NCBI RefSeq assembly: GCF_002015075.1
Contig: NZ_MUXZ01000004.1
Location: 158,565-222,564, forward strand
DNA: 64,000 nucleotides
Reading direction: 5' to 3'
From: Canicola haemoglobinophilus
GTDB taxonomy: Bacteria > Pseudomonadota > Gammaproteobacteria > Enterobacterales > Pasteurellaceae
Below the pieces are notes generated by a model. That model was not told the origin of the DNA. It did no database searches and saw only the letters and a program-made list of their open reading frames with translations. Made by a program: the position numbers and the translations under genes. This document shows positions 55,511-64,000 of the stretch, piece after piece (the first letter of the stretch is position 1; each line of letters begins with the position of its first letter).

Positions 55511-55852
55511 TTAACTTTGTTCTTTCACTGCTTCCAATGCACGTAATGCATAAGTGTAAGCTGCTCCTGCATTTAGCGCGATTGCCGTTGCTAATGCACC
55601 CGCAATTTCGCTATCAGTTGCGCCTGCTTTAGCCGCTTTTTCTGCGTGCACGCTAATACAGCTTTCGCAACGTGTAGTAATGGCTACAGCAATAGCAATA
55701 AGTTCACGAGTTTTTTCATCAAGTGCTTCCGCCGCCGCAGCTTGATCTAAGCCGATATAAGCTTGTAGCATTTTAGGATGTGCTTTACCTAATTCGCCGA
55801 AAGATTTTTTAACATGAGCTGTATGCTCTTTCCAATCTGTAAATGTTGTCAT
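55511..55852 (-). CDS. AhpD-like / carboxymuconolactone decarboxylase-family protein
   Basis: 113 aa with the CxxCxxxH redox motif in CESCISVH, as in AhpD-like alkylhydroperoxidases. I use the ATG MTTFTDWKEH; the open frame extends upstream only through a TTG. Likely a small thiol peroxidase or redox protein. It follows cydC on the same strand after about 100 bp. Confidence 0.88.
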   Translation of the reverse strand: MTTFTDWKEHTAHVKKSFGELGKAHPKMLQAYIGLDQAAAAEALDEKTRELIAIAVAITTRCESCISVHAEKAAKAGATDSEIAGALATAIALNAGAAYTYALRALEAVKEQS

Positions 55853-55956
55853 AAGAATGTCCTCTTTGTTAATAACGTTTTGTTTTATAGTATTAACCTT
55901 TCTTTTATGACAAAATTGCCACAAAAGAGCGGTGTAATTTTAAAAAGTTTTCAAAT

Positions 55957-57687
55957 TTAAATGCGTTCGATAAGCTGTTTAAAATAGCCTTTTTCTTGTT
56001 GAATGAGTTCGCTGTAATGACCTTGTTCAACCAAATGTCCATTATCAATCACACAAAGTAAATCAAATTGCTCAATGGCAGTTAAACGGTGAGTTACCAT
56101 AATCAGCGTTTTATTTTGACAATGTGTAAACAATAAATTCAGAATATGGCGTTCAGTATCACGATCCAATCCCTCTGTTGGTTCATCAAGCAGGATAATT
56201 GGTGCATCATTTAATAACACTCTAGCCAATCCTAAACGACGCTGTTCGCCTCCAGATAAAGGACGTCCGCCATCGCCTAACCATAAATCCAGCCCTTGAT
56301 CTTGCTGAAGTAATTTCTCCAAGCCCACTTGTTGCAGAATGTGGCGCATTTTTTCATCTTCAATTTGTTGCTGGCTTGCAATTTGTAGATTATTGCGCAA
56401 AGTATCGCTAAAAATATGTACTCGTTGAGTGAGCAAACAAATATTGTTGCGTAGAGTTTCTTCGCTATAAACTTGGATTGGCTCACCTGCAAGTAAAAGT
56501 TCGCCTTGATTACAATCGTAATTACGCACTAATAATTGCAATAAGCTAGATTTACCACTTCCTGTTTTTCCTAAAATCGCAATTTTTTGCCCTGATTGAA
56601 TGGTTAAATCAATTTGTTGCAATGCCATATCATTACGTTCTGGATAAGAGAAATTTACTTTTTTTAATTGAATAAGCGGCTGTTCATTGTTTTGTAAAAT
56701 CTTATCGCTATCAAATTGTACCAAGGGCTGTTGATCCAGAAGTTCATTAATACGTTCTGCAGATGAAATCACTTGTCCAATATGCAAGAATGCAGCACCA
56801 ATCGGCATAAGAATTTCAAATGAGGCAAGTGCAGCGAAGGCAAATAGCGCAATAAAAGCACTGTGATAGTCATCAATAGAAAATTGAGCTTTTGCTGCAA
56901 ACCAAAGGGTTATAGTAACAAGTAAACCATTAGCAAAAACCACAAGTGCGGTGGATAATCCAGCTAAATTTGTTTCTCGTTGTTGATAGGATTGCCATTC
57001 TAGTTCAATTTCTTTCAATTTTTCCTTTGAGCTAACAGCAGCATTAAAGAGCAAAAGCTCGGCCTGTGACTGAATAAACTCAATAAAATAAGTACGATAA
57101 ACTGAGCGAGATTGCGTTAATTTAGCACCAAACTTGCGCCCTAGCTGATAAAAAATCGCAGGTACAATTAAAAGCAGCAGTAATAAACTTGCACCGAGAA
57201 ATAGGGCGATAGAAACATTAAATAAACTTAAGCCGATAGTAATAAAAGCAATGACAGTTACCGCACTAATAAAAGGCGCAATAAGGCGTAAATATAATGT
57301 ATCTAAAGCATCTACATCTGCCACTAGGCGATTTAGCAAATCACTGTTGCGATAACGATTAAGCACTGCTGGGCTTAAAGGAATCAATTTACTAAAGACT
57401 TGTACTCGCAATTTTGCAAGCACTCGGAAAGTGGCATCATGAGTGACAACTTTTTCAAAATAACGGGTCACAGTCCGCCCAATAGCCAAGCCTCTAACGC
57501 TTGAAGAAGGGTAGAAGAAATTAAACAATGCACCAATGCCAGCTAAAGCCGTTGCAGCAAGAAACCAGCCAGAAAGGGTTAATAAACCGATGCTTGATGC
57601 CAGGCCTGCAATCATTAATATCCCCCCTAAAATGAGGGTAAATTTAGCGTGTGAAAATAAGCGAATAAAAGGAAGTAAAGCTCGCAT
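55957..57687 (-). CDS. cydC: Cysteine/glutathione ABC exporter subunit CydC
   Basis: Half-transporter (membrane domain about 1-310, ATPase about 335-576) that with CydD exports cysteine and glutathione to the periplasm, needed for cytochrome bd assembly. Walker A GKTGSGKSS, signature LSGGEQRR, Walker B IILLDEPTEGLD. Its ATG overlaps the cydD stop by 1 nt (TAATG). Confidence 0.96.
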   Translation of the reverse strand: MRALLPFIRLFSHAKFTLILGGILMIAGLASSIGLLTLSGWFLAATALAGIGALFNFFYPSSSVRGLAIGRTVTRYFEKVVTHDATFRVLAKLRVQVFSKLIPLSPAVLNRYRNSDLLNRLVADVDALDTLYLRLIAPFISAVTVIAFITIGLSLFNVSIALFLGASLLLLLLIVPAIFYQLGRKFGAKLTQSRSVYRTYFIEFIQSQAELLLFNAAVSSKEKLKEIELEWQSYQQRETNLAGLSTALVVFANGLLVTITLWFAAKAQFSIDDYHSAFIALFAFAALASFEILMPIGAAFLHIGQVISSAERINELLDQQPLVQFDSDKILQNNEQPLIQLKKVNFSYPERNDMALQQIDLTIQSGQKIAILGKTGSGKSSLLQLLVRNYDCNQGELLLAGEPIQVYSEETLRNNICLLTQRVHIFSDTLRNNLQIASQQQIEDEKMRHILQQVGLEKLLQQDQGLDLWLGDGGRPLSGGEQRRLGLARVLLNDAPIILLDEPTEGLDRDTERHILNLLFTHCQNKTLIMVTHRLTAIEQFDLLCVIDNGHLVEQGHYSELIQQEKGYFKQLIERI

Positions 57688-59450
57688 TATTGAATATCCT
57701 GTTTTCGTTGAGCTAAAAGTTCTGCAAAGAAGCCTTCTTGTTTTAGTTGTTCAAAATGCCCTTGTTGTACAATTTGACCTTGCTGCATAACTAAAATCTG
57801 ATCACATTGTTTAAGATCTTCAATTCGATGCGTGATCATTAAAGTGGTTTGATGCTGGCTAATTTGTTGTAATGCCTGTAAAACGGCATTTTCAGATTGT
57901 GCATCAAGACTAGCTGTTGGCTCATCAAGTAGTAATAGATTGCCTTGACGTAGTAATGAACGTGCAATAGCAAGGCGTTGTGCTTGCCCAACAGATAAAC
58001 CAATTCCGCCTTCTTTAATTAAGAAATCAAGCCCAAGTTGATCGCAGAAAGATTTTGCTTGTGCTTGTTCTAAGGCTTGAGCAATTTGCTCATCCGTGGC
58101 TTGAATATCCCCTAAAAGTAAGTTCTCTTTAATAGTACCTTGCAATAGCAATGGATTTTGTCCTACCCAAGCAATGTTTTTACGCCATTCGTTTAGGGAT
58201 AATTCTCGTAATTCGATACCATTAATTTTCAGGCTTCCTTGATAATTTAAGAAACCGAGTAATACATTAATTAATGTCGTTTTACCTGCACCACTTTGTC
58301 CCACTAAAGCCGTATGACTTTTCGCACTTAAACTGAAGTTTAGTGGTGCGGTTAAAGGATTGCCTTGTGGTGAAAGTGCAATAAGATTTTCTGCTGTAAT
58401 TGCTACCGCACTTTTAGGATCAACAAGCTGGCTTTTTTCATATTGTTGTGAATTAACTTCTTGCTCTAAGAATTTTACGATTTCATCAGCAGCACCAATT
58501 CCTGCTGCACGATCATGATAATAAGTACCTAGATCACGTAGTGGTTGATAAAATTCAGGGGCAAGAATTAAGCAGAAGAAACCCACAAACAAAGTCAATT
58601 CAGTGCTATACGTACCAAAAGTAATTTGCCCTAAATAGCTAAATCCAAAATAAACCGCCATTAATGCAATGGAAATAGAAGTAAAAAACTCTAAGACGGC
58701 AGAGGATAAAAATGCCATTTTTAACACTGTCATCGTAGTTTCACGAAAATCTTCAGTGCTTTCTTCAATATGTTCAGTTTGTTCTTTCGTTTTATTAAAA
58801 AGGCGTAAGGTTTCTAATCCACGTAAACGATCTAAAAATTGTCCACTCAATTTAGCTAAAGCAGACATATTTTTTTGGCTACTATCCGCTGCTGCTAAGC
58901 CAGCTAAAATCATAAAAATAGGAATGAGTGGAGCAGTAAGCGCCAAGATTAATCCAGCTGCCCAGTTTAGCGGAAAAACAGCGATTAAAATTACAACAGG
59001 GACAATAGCGGAAAGGGCTTGTTGTGGTAGGAAACGAGCATAAAAATTATGTAGGTTTTCTACTTGTTCTAGCATTAATGTTGCCCAACTTCCTGCAGAT
59101 TTTTGGTTGATCATCGCTGGGCCAGCTTGATGTATTTTGTGGAAAATTTGCTGGCGAATATGATGGCGCAATTGTTGACCGCACTTAAAGCCCACTTTTT
59201 CCCTTGCCCATAAAATCAAACCTCGTAGCGCAAAGCCAATAATCAGCGCTAAAAAGTGCGGTAGTAATTCGCTGCGTTCTGTATTTAAAATAATGAGTTG
59301 ATGAAGTAGGTAGCTTAAAATATAGGTTTGCGCAACTAAAATAATAGAAGAAATAGTTGCAAGGATAATATTAAGTGCAAGCAGCTTTTTGATCGGCTTT
59401 TGTTGTTGATGTAGCCATTTGAAAAGGTACTTTTGGCGTGATTTTTCCAT
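57687..59450 (-). CDS. cydD: Cysteine/glutathione ABC exporter subunit CydD
   Basis: 587 aa partner of CydC. Six-helix membrane domain then ATPase: Walker A GQSGAGKTT, signature LSVGQAQR (LSGGQ variant), Walker B LLLLDEPTASLD. Translationally coupled to cydC. trxB lies 63 bp upstream. Confidence 0.96.
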   Translation of the reverse strand: MEKSRQKYLFKWLHQQQKPIKKLLALNIILATISSIILVAQTYILSYLLHQLIILNTERSELLPHFLALIIGFALRGLILWAREKVGFKCGQQLRHHIRQQIFHKIHQAGPAMINQKSAGSWATLMLEQVENLHNFYARFLPQQALSAIVPVVILIAVFPLNWAAGLILALTAPLIPIFMILAGLAAADSSQKNMSALAKLSGQFLDRLRGLETLRLFNKTKEQTEHIEESTEDFRETTMTVLKMAFLSSAVLEFFTSISIALMAVYFGFSYLGQITFGTYSTELTLFVGFFCLILAPEFYQPLRDLGTYYHDRAAGIGAADEIVKFLEQEVNSQQYEKSQLVDPKSAVAITAENLIALSPQGNPLTAPLNFSLSAKSHTALVGQSGAGKTTLINVLLGFLNYQGSLKINGIELRELSLNEWRKNIAWVGQNPLLLQGTIKENLLLGDIQATDEQIAQALEQAQAKSFCDQLGLDFLIKEGGIGLSVGQAQRLAIARSLLRQGNLLLLDEPTASLDAQSENAVLQALQQISQHQTTLMITHRIEDLKQCDQILVMQQGQIVQQGHFEQLKQEGFFAELLAQRKQDIQ

Positions 59451-59478
59451 TGTTTCCAGAAGTTATTTAAATATTTGT

Positions 59479-59497
59479 GGGGCGAATAATTCGCCCC
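59479..59497. repeat. Palindrome between trxB and cydD
   Basis: GGGGCGAAT-A-ATTCGCCCC, 9-bp perfect arms, no T-run on the minus strand. A weak terminator, attenuator or mRNA-stabilising hairpin that could set the trxB:cydDC ratio. Confidence 0.7.
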
Positions 59498-59513
59498 AAT
59501 ACAACAAGTTTAA

Positions 59514-60467
59514 TTATTTTTGTGCATCTAAAAAGCGTTCAGCATCTAATGCCGCCATGCAGCCAGTTCCTGCCGAAGTAATTGCTTGGCGATAATTGTG
59601 ATCCATGACATCGCCAGCGGCAAAAACCCCTTCAACAGAAGTTGCAGTTGCGTTGCCTTCTAAGCCTGATTTCACCACAATATAACCATTATTTAACTCA
59701 AGTTGGCCTGCAAAAATTTCAGTGTTTGGTGCATGACCAATAGCAATAAATGCACCTTCTAATTTGAGTTCTTCAAAACTTTCTGTTTGTGTATCTTTTA
59801 AACGAACACCTGTTACGCCCATGTTATCGCCTAAAACTTCATCTAAAGTGCGGTTGGTATGCAGGACAATTTTTCCTTCTTCCACTTTTTTGTTTAAGCG
59901 ATCAATTAAGATTTTTTCTGCACGGAAAGTATCACGGCGATGAATTAAATGAACTTCAGAGGCTATATTAGCAAGGTATAAGGCTTCTTCTACAGCAGTG
60001 TTACCACCGCCAACAACGGCAACAGGCTTATTGCGATAAAAGAAACCATCACAGGTTGCGCAAGCAGAAACGCCACGGCCTTTGTATGCTTCTTCTGATG
60101 GTAAACCTAAATAGCGAGCAGATGCACCAGTGGCAATGATGAGAGCATCACAGCTATAAGTTCCAACATCGCCAAAGAGTTTGAATGGGCGCTCAGATAA
60201 ATCCACTTTATTGATATGATCGAATAGGATTTCAGTATCAAACTTCTCCGCATGTTGTAACATTCTTTGCATTAACTCGGGGCCTGTTGTATCGCCAAAA
60301 TCGCCAGGCCAGTTTTCAATTTCGGTCGTGGTGGTTAATTGACCACCTTGTTGTAACCCTGTCACTAATACAGGTTTTAAGTTTGCTCTTGCCGCATAAA
60401 TCGCTGCTGTATAGCCAGCAGGTCCAGATCCTAAAATAAGTAGTTGACTATGTTTAATCTCAGACAT
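59514..60467 (-). CDS. trxB: Thioredoxin reductase
   Basis: FAD/NADPH enzyme that reduces thioredoxin. FAD motif GSGPAGYTAAIYAA, redox-active CATC in SACATCDGFFY, NADPH fold GGGNTAVEEA and C-terminal FAD motif GVFAAGDVMDHNYRQ. 317 aa. Heads trxB-cydD-cydC. Confidence 0.98.
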   Translation of the reverse strand: MSEIKHSQLLILGSGPAGYTAAIYAARANLKPVLVTGLQQGGQLTTTTEIENWPGDFGDTTGPELMQRMLQHAEKFDTEILFDHINKVDLSERPFKLFGDVGTYSCDALIIATGASARYLGLPSEEAYKGRGVSACATCDGFFYRNKPVAVVGGGNTAVEEALYLANIASEVHLIHRRDTFRAEKILIDRLNKKVEEGKIVLHTNRTLDEVLGDNMGVTGVRLKDTQTESFEELKLEGAFIAIGHAPNTEIFAGQLELNNGYIVVKSGLEGNATATSVEGVFAAGDVMDHNYRQAITSAGTGCMAALDAERFLDAQK

Positions 60468-60553
60468 AAAAAATCCTTGTTGGTGAAATGTTACGGAATT
60501 GTAGATGCGCTTATTATAGAGATTTCAAGAATTAAATCTATAACTAAATAGAG

Positions 60554-60576
60554 GCCCTATACCAATGATATAGGGC
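60554..60576 (-). terminator. Terminator after the FNT channel gene
   Basis: GCCCTATA / TATAGGGC, 8-bp perfect stem, 7-nt loop, 40 bp past the stop. Confidence 0.65.
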
Positions 60577-60615
60577 ATTTATCCTAGTTTAATGGATGTT
60601 GTATCTTAAGTGCGG

Positions 60616-61410
60616 TTAAATTTGATAATCGTCTTTGAGTAAATGTTTATAGGCGAATAAATAAGAGGCTCCAACAAAGGTTGCTCCACCAGTCACATTG
60701 CCTAAAAATACTGGGATCATGTTAAAAAAGAATTGTCCCCAAGTTACATCGGCACCAGCCCAGATCCCAGCTGTAATAATAAACATGTTCGCAACAAAAT
60801 GTTGTAACCCAATAAGAACGAAGGTCATGACAGGGAACCACATAGCTAAAATTCGTCCAGAGGTTTGTTTTGCCCCAAAATAGAACCAAATTCCCATACA
60901 AACCATCCAGTTACAAGCGATGGCTGATATAAATGCACGCCCAAAGTCCATATTGACTTTGGCTTCTGCAATAGCCATAGTTTTTGCTGTGGCAATACCT
61001 TCACTTAGTCCCACATAATGACCTAAGAAAAATGCAATGGTAACAGCACCAGCTAGGTTACCAAGGCTTACAATGATCCAGTTTCTCAATAACTTACGAA
61101 AATTAACTCGATGAGTAAATTTACCTAAAGCCATCATCATCATGTTCCCAGTCGCCAGCTCCCCACCACCAATCAATATACAGATTAAACAAATAGGGAA
61201 GACCATGGCGCCGAGTAAATTTGCAATTCCTCCCCAATCCGCTGGAATGCCACTGACAACACGCAAATAAGCTAAATAACCAAAGCCGACGTAGCCACCT
61301 CCAAGGAAACTGAGAATAGCTAACATTTTTATACTGCTATTAGATTTTGCTGAACTCTTATCAATAACTTCTTGAAGAATTTCAAAAGGATAAAGATCTC
61401 TATTTTGCAT
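60616..61410 (-). CDS. Formate/nitrite transporter-family channel
   Basis: 264-residue, six-helix pentameric-channel family protein (FocA/NirC/YfdC class). Seen: GGGYVGFGYLAYL, GGGELATGNMMMM and NVTGGATFVGASYLF, the duplicated helix-break regions of the family. I prefer the second ATG (61410), 7 nt after AGGGG; the first (61416) is too close to it. Which anion it carries is not evident. Confidence 0.9.
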   Translation of the reverse strand: MQNRDLYPFEILQEVIDKSSAKSNSSIKMLAILSFLGGGYVGFGYLAYLRVVSGIPADWGGIANLLGAMVFPICLICILIGGGELATGNMMMMALGKFTHRVNFRKLLRNWIIVSLGNLAGAVTIAFFLGHYVGLSEGIATAKTMAIAEAKVNMDFGRAFISAIACNWMVCMGIWFYFGAKQTSGRILAMWFPVMTFVLIGLQHFVANMFIITAGIWAGADVTWGQFFFNMIPVFLGNVTGGATFVGASYLFAYKHLLKDDYQI

Positions 61411-61509
61411 AAGCATACCCCTGTAAATATTGAAAAAACATGGAGTAGAATGTAGCTAAGTTGATGAGAAAAAAGAAATAACCCTTGGTTATATTTTATA
61501 ACTGGAGAG

Positions 61510-61538
61510 AAAAAATGAGGTGAGCATTGCCCACCTCA
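61510..61538 (-). terminator. Terminator after the TolC-like gene
   Basis: Minus strand TGAGGTG / CACCTCA stem with about a 9-nt loop, then TTTTTTCTC. Confidence 0.85.
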
Positions 61539-61544
61539 AGAATG

Positions 61545-62921
61545 TTATTTAGCTGAATAATATCCGCCCATAGCGCTATAAATTGCATTTTGGCTTTGAA
61601 TTAAGCTGTATTTGGCATTCAAAATAGCAAGTTGAGAGGATTTTTCTGTATTCGCAGCATTTAGCCATTCCCTTAATTCTGAAATGCCTGCATCATAACG
61701 ATTTTTATAGTATTGTGTGATGCGTTTATTGTAGTTATAGGTTTCTTGTAAATTAGCAAAATTTTCTTTGGCTTGGCCGTAAGAAAAATAGCGACTATCG
61801 ATTTCATTTAAGGCTTTGGTAATACTTTGTTCAAAATTAAGCCTTGCATTTTCATAAGCTGCTTCAGAAATTTTGACATTCCATTTTACTGTATTCCAGT
61901 TTAAGAAAGGTAAGTTTATTGCTACTGTACCAGCTGCCATAGGTACATTAAAGGCATTATCAATTTTATTACCGCTTGATGAGAGTCCCGCGCCTATTGT
62001 AATAGAAGGGAACCAGCTTTTTTGCATTGATTTCGCATTTTTAAATGCACTATTTAGGCGATATTGAGCACCTTTGATATCAGGACGATTGGCAATGGTT
62101 GATAAAGGAACATTTAAATTTACTTCCGCACTTTTTACTCCCAAAATACTTGGTGTTTTAATCTTCAGATCTTCGTTTGGTTTCAAATTCAGTAAATTAC
62201 GTAGAGTGGTTTCCGCCACTTTTTTCTGTGTTTGATAATTAATCAGATTATTACGAGCTCTAAGTACAGCTTGTTGAGCTTGATCAGAGCTAGCTCGATC
62301 AGCGATACCTTGCTGGAATTTATTCTGCATAATGCGATTAATTTGCATATAGTAATTAATAGTTTGGTTTGTTACGTCAATAGCATCGTTCAAATAAGCA
62401 AGTTGATAGTAAGTTGTGACAACAGAATTGATTAAAGACAGCTTGGTTGCTTGTAAATCTTGCTGTGTAGCAGAGTGCGTCCATTCCGCAGCTGATGCTT
62501 TATCCGCTAAGCGACGCCATAAATCTAAGGTGTAGCTAATATTGAGTGAGCCACCATGAGTAATTCGGGAATTTCCCCCTTCATTGATATTTTTTACGGC
62601 AGAAGCATTAACACCTGTTTGGTTGGTAAAATTCGGCACTAAATTTGCACCAACTAGGTTGGCATTATACAGCGCTGTATTAACGGCAATAGCAGCTTTT
62701 GCAAGATCTTTATTATTTGCTAAGGCTTGAGTAACAACTTGGTTAAGTTGTGCATCGTTGTATAGTGTCCACCAATTTTCCTGAATATTATATTGTTGAG
62801 TGAGTTCTTCATATTGTTGAAAATCTTGCTGAGCCGTTTGGTAACTATCATCAATATTGGCGCAACTAATTAGGGCGCTTGACATTACTAAGGCAAAAGT
62901 AATTTTAGAAAGTTTGAACAT
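61545..62921 (-). CDS. TolC/NodT-like outer membrane efflux lipoprotein
   Basis: 458 aa. Lipobox SSALISCA at the signal end (Cys near 20) and two outer membrane efflux protein repeats rich in Gln, Asn and Ala helices (QAVLRARNNLINYQTQKKVA, ANRPDIKGAQYRLNSAFKNA type segments). It is the outer-membrane channel expected for the macB-encoded pump 81 bp upstream. Confidence 0.92.
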   Translation of the reverse strand: MFKLSKITFALVMSSALISCANIDDSYQTAQQDFQQYEELTQQYNIQENWWTLYNDAQLNQVVTQALANNKDLAKAAIAVNTALYNANLVGANLVPNFTNQTGVNASAVKNINEGGNSRITHGGSLNISYTLDLWRRLADKASAAEWTHSATQQDLQATKLSLINSVVTTYYQLAYLNDAIDVTNQTINYYMQINRIMQNKFQQGIADRASSDQAQQAVLRARNNLINYQTQKKVAETTLRNLLNLKPNEDLKIKTPSILGVKSAEVNLNVPLSTIANRPDIKGAQYRLNSAFKNAKSMQKSWFPSITIGAGLSSSGNKIDNAFNVPMAAGTVAINLPFLNWNTVKWNVKISEAAYENARLNFEQSITKALNEIDSRYFSYGQAKENFANLQETYNYNKRITQYYKNRYDAGISELREWLNAANTEKSSQLAILNAKYSLIQSQNAIYSAMGGYYSAK

Positions 62922-62955
62922 AAGTTTTCCTTATTTAATCTTATATAAACAGAAA

Positions 62956-62980
62956 AAGTGCGGTATTTTCTACCGCAGTT
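62956..62980 (-). terminator. Uptake-signal hairpin after macB
   Basis: AAGTGCGGTA (62956-62965) with TACCGCAGTT (62971-62980), one mismatch, 5-nt loop; T-rich on the minus-strand exit. Confidence 0.65.
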
Positions 62981-63002
62981 TTACACAAATTTTATCATGA
63001 TT

Positions 63003-64000
63003 TTATTCATGTGCTAATGCGTTGATCGGGTTTAATTTAGAGGCATTTTTAGCCGGCATATAGCCGAAAATTATGCCGATCAAAGTTGAACAAATAACGG
63101 CTGTAATGATCGAGGATGTGGAGAATATCATCGTAAAATCAGTCATAACCATGTTAAATAACGTACCTAATACAAGAGAAAGTAAAATTCCCGTTATTCC
63201 ATCAATTAAGCAAATCAAAATAGCCTCAATTAAAAATTGTTGCAGAATATTAAACTGCCGTGCTCCAATCGCCATTCTTACGCCAATTTCTTTGGTTCGT
63301 TCTGTTACTGAGACCAACATAATATTCATAACGCCAATTCCACCTACAACCAATGAAATTAAAGCAATGGAAGAAATAAGAATTCTCATCGTATTTGTTG
63401 TACTTTCGATACTTTGTTTGATCGTATCTGTATTCATAACAAAAAAGTCTTTTTTGCCATGGCGTACAGTAAGTAAATGAGTCAGGCTTTTTTCAGCAAT
63501 AACGGAATTAATTTCATCTTGTATTTTTACCGTAATTGAATCAATTTTGGTATTGCTTGAAATCTTATTCATTGCTGTGGTGTAAGGAATATAGATATTC
63601 AAGCTATTACTAGTCATTCCCATATTGTTTGACGTAGCTGCTACGCCTATTATTCGCAATGGTTTTTTATTGATCATAAAAATCTTACCAAGTGGATTTT
63701 CGCCGTTAAAAACTTGTTTTAAGGTGTTTTCATCTATTACTGCCACTTGTTGATTATTTTTAACATCATTTTCGCTAAAAAAAACTCCCTGTTTTAAACG
63801 CAAGCCTTTGACATTAAAAAATTGCTCACCCACACCACGCACTTGCGCTGTAAAGTTTTGATTGCCATAAGTTAAAATGCCATTGACAGCACTATTCGGC
63901 GTGCTACTAACAATATAACTTTGTTTAGAGAGGATATTAGAATCTTCAACGGTAAGATTTTGCATATGTGGCGCTCGTCTATCACCACACCTGTTCGAAA
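63003..64000 (-). CDS. macB: Macrolide/peptide exporter permease MacB, 3' part
   Basis: Cut by the window end. The frame stays open upstream of the internal ATG at 63965 (GDRRAPHMQNLTVEDSN matches the MacB periplasmic domain start), so the true gene, with its ATPase domain and first helix, begins beyond 64000. The visible part holds most of the periplasmic domain and three C-terminal helices (FtsX-like, ERTKEIGVRMAIGARQFNIL). Partner of a MacA adaptor presumably encoded further upstream. Confidence 0.92.
   Translation of the reverse strand, partial: SNRCGDRRAPHMQNLTVEDSNILSKQSYIVSSTPNSAVNGILTYGNQNFTAQVRGVGEQFFNVKGLRLKQGVFFSENDVKNNQQVAVIDENTLKQVFNGENPLGKIFMINKKPLRIIGVAATSNNMGMTSNSLNIYIPYTTAMNKISSNTKIDSITVKIQDEINSVIAEKSLTHLLTVRHGKKDFFVMNTDTIKQSIESTTNTMRILISSIALISLVVGGIGVMNIMLVSVTERTKEIGVRMAIGARQFNILQQFLIEAILICLIDGITGILLSLVLGTLFNMVMTDFTMIFSTSSIITAVICSTLIGIIFGYMPAKNASKLNPINALAHE

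Overview
The window looks like chromosomal DNA of a Haemophilus of the H. influenzae / H. haemolyticus group. The main reason is the Hin-type DNA uptake signal sequence (core AAGTGCGGT or its complement), which I count roughly 45 times by eye, about one per 1.2-1.4 kb, often as inverted pairs between genes. Low G+C, the short TyrR lacking its N-terminal sensory domains, HmrM-type MATE efflux, an HI_1217-type TonB receptor and a decayed scrap of hemA (these species need exogenous heme) all fit. Exact species cannot be fixed from the sequence alone.

Layout. 0.2-1.1 kb: tyrR. 1.1-7.5 kb (minus strand): the conserved tsaE-amiB-mutL-miaA-hfq-hflX cluster. 7.6-12.3 kb: a multi-pass membrane protein of the 'Gcr site-specific recombinase' family and a three-gene glycine-betaine/proline-type ABC importer. 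12.3-17.4 kb: a yafS-like methyltransferase divergent from gloB, a hemA relic, MATE efflux gene, ribE, and lolA-rarA. 18.3-21.8 kb: zapG, a periplasmic HtrA protease, a low-molecular-weight tyrosine phosphatase, a small-molecule/LPS-kinase-like protein and a tiny glycine-rich lipoprotein. 21.9-28.0 kb: the metY(tRNA-fMet)-rimP-nusA-infB-rbfA-truB translation operon. 28.1-33.3 kb: a Fur-box TonB receptor with an internal G8 tract, and metE behind tandem MetJ boxes. 33.5-44.2 kb: mrcB, yacL and erpA on the minus strand, then map, glnD, ribH-nusB-thiL-pgpA-lysE-type-dapB on the plus strand. 44.3-46.4 kb: tRNA-Leu(UAA), tRNA-Gly(GCC), pgsA, a DUF455 ferritin-like protein, and the 4.5S SRP RNA gene ffs.

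46.6-55.4 kb is the accessory highlight: a single-direction Ter-type stress operon, terC - secreted four-cysteine protein - terY-like vWA - terY-like vWA - vWA with zinc ribbon - PP2C phosphatase fusion - Ser/Thr kinase with zinc ribbon - terD - terD/E paralogue - frameshifted terZ-like gene. The genes predict a membrane metal exporter/sensor (TerC) coupled to a vWA-phosphatase-kinase signalling triad and calcium-binding TerD proteins. Its only visible promoter has a run of 19 T between or overlapping the -35 and -10 boxes, the architecture of a slipped-strand phase-variable switch. The operon lies just after ffs and within the longest uptake-signal-free stretch of the window (about 7.9 kb), which suggests acquisition.

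55.5-64 kb (minus strand): an AhpD-like peroxidase-type protein, trxB-cydD-cydC (thioredoxin reductase and the cysteine/glutathione exporter needed for cytochrome bd), a formate/nitrite-family channel, a TolC-like outer membrane lipoprotein, and the 3' part of macB running off the window.
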